A DNA stretch of 12,668 nt from Acanthaster planci. Taxonomy: Eukaryota > Echinodermata > Asteroidea > Valvatida > Acanthasteridae. Shown here piece after piece: positions 8,446 to 12,668 of the stretch. How positions within the stretch are numbered: the stretch's first letter is position 1; every line of letters begins with the position of its first letter. Location of the stretch: assembly GCF_001949145.1 (NCBI RefSeq), contig NW_019091503.1:680486-693153 (forward strand), read 5' to 3'. The notes under the pieces were generated by a model that was not told the DNA's origin, made no database searches, and saw nothing but the letters and a program-made list of their open reading frames with translations. A program made the position numbers and the translations under genes.

Positions 8446-8467
8446 TTCTCCCACTATAGTGGGAGAA
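8446..8467. repeat. Perfect 22-bp palindrome with no loop
   Basis: Eleven bases TTCTCCCACTA (8446-8456) are followed directly by their exact reverse complement (8457-8467), then by an A-run. The central TATA lies at 8455-8458. It lies about 490 nt past the phosphatase stop, so it may fall in that gene's 3' UTR. It could be a regulatory dyad or two abutting terminal repeats. Confidence 0.6.
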
Positions 8468-8954
8468 AAAAAGGAAACCACTCTTTGAAATCACTTATCA
8501 AAACCACACCAATCTAATTTATCTGAGTACAACAATATCGGTCTTCTTTCCAAACAAATGCTCTTGCAAGAAGACAATAACTTGTTCATCTTTCGATCCA
8601 TTTAGCTTAATACTCTGCCAAAATGTAAAGATATCTCCTAATTTAATTCTTTTACACATATTTCCTACAATTATCCTGTGCACCAGTTTAGATATATTCT
8701 CCAACTTTTAAAATCTGATTAACTACGCATTTAACATCTTCTGGATATACAAAACTAAACTTAAAAAATTCTTGGAATGTTTAACACAATTCCTTTGCAA
8801 ATTTCGCTCTCCTGTAAAACGCACGGGAGAATCATGTTTGCCTTATTCTCAGGGCTTGATCTGTCTGGTACATACATGCTAGTACTGTAATATCAGGGAT
8901 GAACACGATGTTGTACTCTTTCTGCTCACCCAGGTGGATCAACTGGTTCCCTGT
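8468..8954 (-). other. Proximal 3' UTR of the receptor tyrosine phosphatase
   Basis: This is the sequence directly downstream of the phosphatase stop on the minus strand. The only poly(A)-like hexamers seen are AATAAA overlapping the stop itself (8954-8959) and the variant ATTAAA at 8642-8647. The true cleavage site cannot be fixed from sequence. The open frame at 8519-8704 is not considered coding. Confidence 0.5.
8642..8647 (-). terminator. Variant poly(A) signal ATTAAA, candidate for the phosphatase gene
   Basis: The minus strand reads GAATTAAATTAG about 310 nt after the phosphatase stop. ATTAAA is the commonest variant hexamer, but chance occurrence is likely in AT-rich DNA. Confidence 0.25.
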
Positions 8955-8959
8955 TTATT
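8954..8959 (-). terminator. AATAAA hexamer overlapping the phosphatase stop codon
   Basis: The last Lys codon AAA, the stop TAA and the following A together spell AATAAA on the minus strand. It could direct cleavage within a few tens of bases of the stop, giving a very short 3' UTR, or it may simply be a by-product of coding Lys-stop. Confidence 0.2.
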
Positions 8960-9029
8960 TGAAGTTGGCATAGTGGTCAAACGAGTCCAGGTACTCATTC
9001 ATGGCTCGGTAGCAGAACTGGTACTGTGC
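8955..9029 (-). CDS. PTPRA/PTPRE: RPTP last coding exon: C-terminal tail ending YANFK
   Basis: The acceptor CTCAATAG is followed by 24 codons and TAA (8955-8957). It encodes [18 protein letters not shown], then HYANFK. The terminal Tyr-Ala-Asn-Phe matches the site that binds the Grb2 SH2 domain when phosphorylated in vertebrate PTP-alpha. Confidence 0.93.
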   Translation of the reverse strand, partial: AQYQFCYRAMNEYLDSFDHYANFK

Positions 9030-11898
9030 CTATTGAGGAACCAGCCAAACAAAAAGGAAGACTGTATTCTTGTTTCCTATTCTACAGATTTGTGTCTTTA
9101 AGCAAGGCAATTTACGGTATTCAATTTGACACCGGTGAGTGAATAAAGGAGATTTATGAGGGTATCGAGCATGATTATCTCTTATAAGAGTTGTGCCATC
9201 CTAAGGAGTATCTACCAAGGTAATGTTTTCAGGAATGGGCCCTGTTTGTCTCTACGAGCACACTGTTGGATATGAGTTGAATTTGTTCTTGTTGATACGA
9301 ATCAAAGAAAATAAACGAGATCCATCAATACCATACATAACTAAATGTTGTCATATCTGAAATGATTTCCATTATATTAATTTGTAATAGATGTAGGGCT
9401 TAAACTTATGTAATCTTATTTCTTTGTGATTTTGGCAGCATCAAAATAATGTATACCGTGTGAAAATACCTCCACACGCAGATTATATTGACATTATGAC
9501 AAGCCAAAGGAAACTTACCACATCCTGGACCATGTGAGGGCGCTGTTGTCTCAGAGTGCGTACGGCTTGGAAGACATCAACGATGCCCTCTGCCTTGGCC
9601 CTCTGCAGCAGGTAGCTGAGGGCAATGAACACCCCAGTCCGTCCAGAGCCGGCACTGCCATTAAAAGATGCAGATATGATACCTCAAATCTACCAAGATC
9701 TTCTGGCTGGTTCTACCACATTTGGCTATGTCCTTTGAACTGTGACCCAATGACCTTTTGCATTTCATGGGGTTTGGTGCCCTACCTTCATGTACACAGA
9801 ACATGCTATTTGCTAGTGCAGCAAAATTAAGTGCTGGTGTTTTGGTGAAGAAGGAGAATTTGTAGCAATGCACAAATACTCTTCTGGGTTTGTGGGTAAA
9901 ATACCCAACAAAGACTGGATGCTGGAAATGTGGTTGTTTGATCTCAGCAGTGCTGAGAAAAATTGGGTACCTATGTATGTTTTTAGTTTTGAAAGTTTTG
10001 TGTTCTCAACGACAATCTTTTCCTTGAGTGGAGATATCTGCAATGCAGTTTCGTGATGTCATTGGTGTCTTGAATAAGAAATTTCATGCCTTTCCCATTA
10101 TTTTAAGTTTACTCAAAAAGTCAATTGCTAATCGGTTCAGTTATTAATTTATGAATGTGCAAGTGTTTTCTGTTTTGGGTTTTTCTTACCTGCAGTGAAC
10201 AAGGATCGGGAACCGTCCGATGTCTTGCTGGTATTCATGCGCCAATCCAATCACTTTGACTAGTGAAGCAGAGTTGTCTGGGATTCCAACTTCTGGCCAG
10301 CCATGGTAATGGTACTGACGGATCAGCTTGGTACCTGCTCCCTGGGGAGGGGTAAAATGCAGATATTAGATACTAGACATCAGAGGTCTGCTTAAAGTGT
10401 TCTGATCCCAAGCAATACATGTGGTCATGGAAGCTTCAAGACTACAATCAACAATTCAATTCATGCCTGTTGATTTAAGCAATGATCTTTACCTTAGTGG
10501 TAGAGACTTCCAAGTCTCGGATAGTGCAATCATCATCTTCTTTCACCTCCTTGACAGCCACTGTCAAGAATGCTGGATTCAGGGTCTCTCCTGCCTCAGG
10601 CCAGTACTTGGTGCACACATTCTGAAAGGAGAGATTAGCACACAAAAATGAATGGTTGTCGATCACGTTTGCCAAAAAACAACAGACAGAGATCCATGAA
10701 ACAGAGACTTAGGAAAGGCCAGCAACATCAGTGTTCTGGACATGAACAGAGGTCTGAACCTCTTTGATTTGTCAGTGACAAACCAGACATAGTGAGATGT
10801 GTGACTGGACTTACCTGCCCTCTCTCTTCACACTCTGACAACATGACAATGGTCGAGCATTGATTCTCCCAGGCCATACGCCAGAAATCACCCATGGTGT
10901 TTGGCAGAGGGCCTTGGGCTGCTACGTAGGCCTTCTTGTGTTCATAGCCCTGAGGGTAAAAAAGAGATCAAGTCGTTATCAAAGTGACTAAGGAACAGAC
11001 CCAATCAGGAGTCGGTCAGGTGGCTAGTTAAAAGATATAGAATGCACCTGTTCCTGTTGGAATGTTCCTTCAAGAAATTGGAGTATACATGAAATCCACC
11101 CAAACTCCAACGAGGTCCAGTGCTCTCAGCAAGGTGTGACCTTGCACCATTTGTTTTACCTCCTTGGTAAGCATTGTGATTGATTGGCTCAATGTTTTCT
11201 TTCATTTGATGCTTACTTTTTCATCCATATTATTCTAATTCCATTTTTTCATACTTTCATCTTCTGTTATTCCAATAGTTGTTTTTAAAATAGTTTCCTG
11301 GTTTCTCTTGGACTATTCAGAAGTTCGGGTTACTTTCCTTATGTTTTTTAACTTTCTGTTTAATTTCTTTTCCCACTCGTTCATTTTATTAACATATTGT
11401 TTTCACTTGATTACTTCTTTTAAATTCATTCAGTAATTTATTCCGTATTTTAGTCAGGACCTGTGAGAAAAGTAGTTAAATAACTCATAAAGCTAACCTA
11501 TCGAAATAAAACTGATAATGTCGAAATAAAAATAATAATGACAGCGTGTGCCCCCGGAGGAAAGATGTTCATCCTTGCTTGGTTTTGCGAGATCAGAAAC
11601 TATCAATACAACTTTGGAGTTAGCTTACATCAATGAAGGAAGCGTTGATGTAGTTGGAATGTTCCTGGCCGGTCAGACGTTCTAGCTTGACACGATTCCG
11701 GTCATCTGAAGAACAAAAAGCAATAAATCCAAGTTGAATATTTTGTTGTAAAATATTTCTAGTCAAAACAAAGTGTGAATTCTTGGATGTCCTAGGTTAC
11801 TCACAAGGGATGACCTGTCGGAGACGATTCTTCTGCTTGTTGGCCTCAATGTTGCCAGTCTTCTGATCAGTGTTGTCGACTGGCAAGCTAGCCATGGC
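8955..11898 (-). CDS. PTPRA/PTPRE: Receptor-type protein tyrosine phosphatase, PTPRA/PTPRE-like: 3' seven exons (D2 domain and C-terminus), 5' part outside window
   Basis: Seven exons joined at GT-AG sites (11805-11898, 11629-11705, 10815-10949, 10493-10621, 10190-10341, 9519-9654, 8955-9029) total 798 nt: 265 aa plus TAA. Numbered from the first full codon here, the domain shows KNRL (23-26), NYINASFID (49-57), QGPLPNT (69-75), DFWRMAWE (78-85), WPE (160-162), the Cys-loop [10 protein letters not shown] (194-203) and QRPHMVQ (233-239), then C-terminal YANFK. RPTPs dephosphorylate phosphotyrosine at the inner membrane face; alpha/epsilon members act on Src-family kinases. D2 identity follows from WPE replacing WPD, Leu replacing the KNRY Tyr, the [21 protein letters not shown] and GWPEVGIP wording, and the terminus shared with vertebrate PTP-alpha. 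D2 probably has weak or no activity and a regulatory role. D1, transmembrane segment and ectodomain should lie beyond 12668. LAR-class D2 is the main alternative, but it fits the WPE and tail less well. Confidence 0.93.
9179..9190. repeat. 12-bp palindrome in the last intron
   Basis: CTCTTATAAGAG is perfectly self-complementary and lies in the 489-nt intron between the last two coding exons. Short palindromes of this size are expected occasionally by chance. Confidence 0.3.
9519..9654 (-). CDS. PTPRA/PTPRE: RPTP exon: second half of the Cys-loop and Q-loop
   Basis: Acceptor AATGGCAG and donor GTG|GTAAGT. It completes the split Ser codon and gives [23 protein letters not shown] and then [18 protein letters not shown]. 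The phosphate-binding Arg and the Q-loop Gln are present. Confidence 0.95.
10190..10341 (-). CDS. PTPRA/PTPRE: RPTP exon: WPE loop and first half of the Cys-loop
   Basis: Acceptor CCCCAG and donor TGCAG|GTAAGA. It has 50 codons plus two bases (phase 2 exit), so the intron splits the Ser codon just after the catalytic-position Cys. It includes [13 protein letters not shown] and ends FPILVHC. The acidic residue of the general-acid loop is Glu instead of Asp. Confidence 0.95.
10493..10621 (-). CDS. PTPRA/PTPRE: RPTP exon: KYWPE and TIRDLEV
   Basis: Acceptor CCTTTCAG and donor AAG|GTAAAG, 43 codons in phase 0. It encodes [16 protein letters not shown], an acidic EDDD stretch and [12 protein letters not shown]. 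Wording and length match the equivalent PTP-alpha/epsilon D2 segment. Confidence 0.92.
10815..10949 (-). CDS. PTPRA/PTPRE: RPTP exon: QGPLPNT and DFWRM motifs
   Basis: Acceptor CCCTCAG and donor CAG|GTAAGT, 45 codons in phase 0. It carries [20 protein letters not shown] and [12 protein letters not shown], all core PTP-fold motifs. The 679-nt intron upstream of it holds the T-rich tract and a 20-bp tandem duplication. Confidence 0.95.
11210..11460. other. T-rich intronic tract (plus strand)
   Basis: About 250 bp of strongly T/C-biased sequence on the plus strand (A/G-rich in the transcript) lies in the 679-nt intron. There is no exact tandem unit, so it is low-complexity sequence. Confidence 0.4.
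11501..11540. repeat. 20-bp tandem duplication
   Basis: TCGAAATAAAACTGATAATG (11501-11520) is followed directly by a second copy with two substitutions (18 of 20 identical). It lies in the intron between the PYD and QGPLPNT exons. Confidence 0.7.
11629..11705 (-). CDS. PTPRA/PTPRE: RPTP exon: PYDRNRVKL...NYINASFID
   Basis: Acceptor TTCTTCAG and donor GAT|GTAAGC. With the single base carried over it gives 26 codons, beginning Tyr-Asp (the PYD of the PTP fold) and ending in NYINASFID. It is separated from the previous exon by only 99 nt of intron. Confidence 0.92.
11805..11898 (-). CDS. PTPRA/PTPRE: RPTP exon: D1-D2 linker and start of D2 (KNRL motif)
   Basis: Acceptor TTTTCAG precedes GCCATGG, and the donor is CCCTT|GTGAGT. 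It encodes 31 codons plus one base (phase 1 exit), ending ...[12 protein letters not shown]. The internal ATG at codon 2 is not a gene start, because the D2 domain needs an upstream linker. In this numbering Leu26 replaces the Tyr that stacks on phosphotyrosine in active domains. Confidence 0.88.
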
Positions 11899-11987
11899 CT
11901 GAAAATGAAGTCAGAAATTTGAACACAGTTTCATTTGCTGAATCCTGATTGCTTAACATACCTATGGACTGGGCTTGCACACTAAGA

Positions 11988-12138
11988 TTAACCCTCCTAT
12001 GCTGAAGTCACTCTTTGGGTCACTTGGTAAACACCTCAAAGAAGCACAGCTGTGTCGTGTTGTGCACTGCACCAACATGCAAGAGAGTGACCTTGGGCAC
12101 TTGTGCACATTTGTGCTGTAAAACCAAAGGAGGGTTAA
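11988..12138. mobile_element. piggyBac-type miniature inverted-repeat element (MITE), 143 bp between TTAA sites
   Basis: TTAA at 11988-11991 is followed by CCCTCCT (11992-11998). At the other end AGGAGGG (12128-12134) is followed by TTAA (12135-12138). TTAA target duplications next to termini starting CCC are the hallmark of piggyBac-superfamily transposons. The terminal repeats stay similar for about 13 bp (CCCTCCTATGCTG against CCCTCCTTTGGTT, 10 matches). A subterminal exact inverted 8-mer, GTCACTCT (12007-12014) with AGAGTGAC (12084-12091), supports one element. It encodes no transposase, so it would move only with one supplied in trans. It sits in the intron upstream of the first D2 exon. 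Alternative: a chance 11-bp inverted repeat around TTAA. Confidence 0.6.
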
Positions 12139-12257
12139 CTCTTGAAATTTACAAGACCCACTTGCTGCTCCTTGCAATGACCAAATATACTGGATATTTT
12201 GCCTGCATTGGAAAAAAGTAAAGTGACGGAGGCAAACAGCATTAACTTTGCCCCTAA

Positions 12258-12470
12258 AATGACCTTGGGGGGCAAAGCGACCTTGAGGTGGGGCTGGCAA
12301 AGTGACCTTGAGATGGGGAAAAGTGACCTTGAGGTTGGGGCAAAGTGGCCTTGAAGTGGGGCAAAGTGACCTTGAGATGGGGGAAAGTGACCTTGAGGTG
12401 GGGGAAAAGTGGCCTTGAGGTGGGGGTCAAAGTGGCCTTGAGGGGGGCAAAGTGACCTTGAGGAGGGGGC
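12258..12470. repeat. Minisatellite, about 10 copies of a 20-22 bp unit containing TGACCTTGA
   Basis: CCTTG cores recur at 12263, 12281, 12306, 12327, 12349, 12370, 12391, 12413, 12436 and 12456. Most spacings are 20-23 bp, with outliers of 18 and 25. The unit reads roughly GCAAAGTGACCTTGAGGTGG followed by a few G. Five copies carry exact TGACCTTGA, and the others differ by one base. Because the unit is close to 21 bp, long spurious Pro/His/Gln-rich open frames appear on the minus strand. These are shadows of the repeat. Confidence 0.9.
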
Positions 12471-12668
12471 ACGCTCCACCCCTCCTCCAAACATATTTTT
12501 TTCAATATTGTCACCGCATTTTTTGCATGCCAGGCCTTGGTTACATTTAATTAACAGATACAAAATTAACTTCCATGACTTCTTGTCAGAAATATTTCAA
12601 TATAAAGTTTGCAACCTAAGCAAGACTGCTGATTGGACGTTTCCGTTCCTGCCTACCCTGTACTCTTT
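12471..12668. other. Intronic or flanking sequence at the right edge, no exon found
   Basis: I searched the minus strand for the D1-D2 linker exon expected upstream of 11898 and found no matching frame before the window ends. The next coding exon of the phosphatase should lie to the right. Confidence 0.5.

Noticed and set aside
9534-9830. Plus-strand frame antisense to the Cys-loop exon
   Set aside because: It is a shadow of the minus-strand phosphatase exon and adjoining intron.
11017-11080. TGGCTAGTT resembling a tRNA A-box (possible tRNA or SINE)
   Set aside because: There is no matching B-box (GGTTCGA) at the right distance and no cloverleaf. No tRNA was found on either strand elsewhere.
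11129-11145. GCAAGGT-gtg-ACCTTGC inverted repeat as a nuclear receptor palindrome
   Set aside because: The half-sites do not match AGGTCA on both strands. A seven-base dyad is likely chance.
11005-11205. 66-codon minus-strand frame in the phosphatase intron
   Set aside because: It lies between well-defined exons that already join in frame. It has no splice sites and no PTP similarity.
11897-11898. The ATG at codon 2 of the first D2 exon (11893-11895) as a true translation start of a short D2-only protein
   Set aside because: A good splice acceptor lies immediately upstream, and D2 domains of this class follow D1. A D2-only isoform would need transcript evidence.
12258-12470. Regularly spaced repeats that could suggest a CRISPR array
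   Set aside because: The whole 21-bp unit repeats, with no unique spacers, and the window is animal DNA. It is a minisatellite.
11962-12563. Overlapping minus-strand open frames rich in Pro, His, Gln and Ser repeats
   Set aside because: They are translations of the 21-bp minisatellite and the MITE in frames kept open by a unit length near a multiple of three. There is no splice or domain support.

Overview
The window is animal (metazoan) nuclear DNA. It holds a multi-exon receptor tyrosine phosphatase gene with GT-AG introns, an intronless type II membrane glycosyltransferase, long AT-rich non-coding stretches, a short inverted-repeat transposon and a minisatellite. There is nothing bacterial or viral. 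The phosphatase is close to the vertebrate alpha/epsilon class, so an invertebrate such as an echinoderm, hemichordate, cephalochordate or lophotrochozoan is plausible, but the species cannot be fixed from the sequence.

Layout, left to right. Positions 1-1259 are AT-rich. They carry candidate poly(A) signals for the gene to the right and, very tentatively, a minus-strand terminal exon at about 309-460. Positions 1260-2357 (minus) are a complete single-exon beta-1,3-galactosyltransferase-like gene of 365 aa (GT31). Positions 2358 to about 2800 are its likely 5' leader and promoter, with a TATA-like box at 2417-2422. Positions 2800-8954 hold no gene I can support. They contain a consensus CRE and a CCAAT box (3195-3245), several hairpins or palindromes (3266-3334, 3800-3833, 3934-3974, 4117-4169, 8446-8467), a CpG-richer block with a 106-codon start-less open frame (5717-6034) and a G-rich patch (7071-7109). 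The right-hand part of this stretch (about 7.4-8.95 kb) is at least partly the 3' UTR of the next gene.

Positions 8955-11898 (minus) are the last seven coding exons of a receptor-type protein tyrosine phosphatase. I assembled them by hand from splice sites. They add up to exactly 798 nt (265 aa plus stop) with compatible phases at every junction. The protein is the membrane-distal D2 phosphatase domain plus C-terminus of a PTPRA/PTPRE-class receptor. D2 keeps the Cys-loop, but it has WPE in place of WPD and KNRL in place of KNRY. The protein ends in a Tyr-Ala-Asn-Phe-Lys tail like the Grb2-binding tail of vertebrate PTP-alpha. The 5' part of the gene (ectodomain, transmembrane segment, D1) lies beyond the right edge.

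The upstream intron of this gene (11899 to the window end) contains a 143-bp element flanked by TTAA with CCCTCCT termini, which looks like a piggyBac-type MITE. It also contains a minisatellite of about 21 bp x 10 (12258-12470), whose unit carries the extended nuclear-receptor half-site TCAAGGTCA on the minus strand.

The two genes lie in the same orientation about 6.6 kb apart and have no evident functional link. I found no coherent new multi-gene system. The best leads are the MITE, the half-site minisatellite and the non-canonical D2 domain with its conserved tail.
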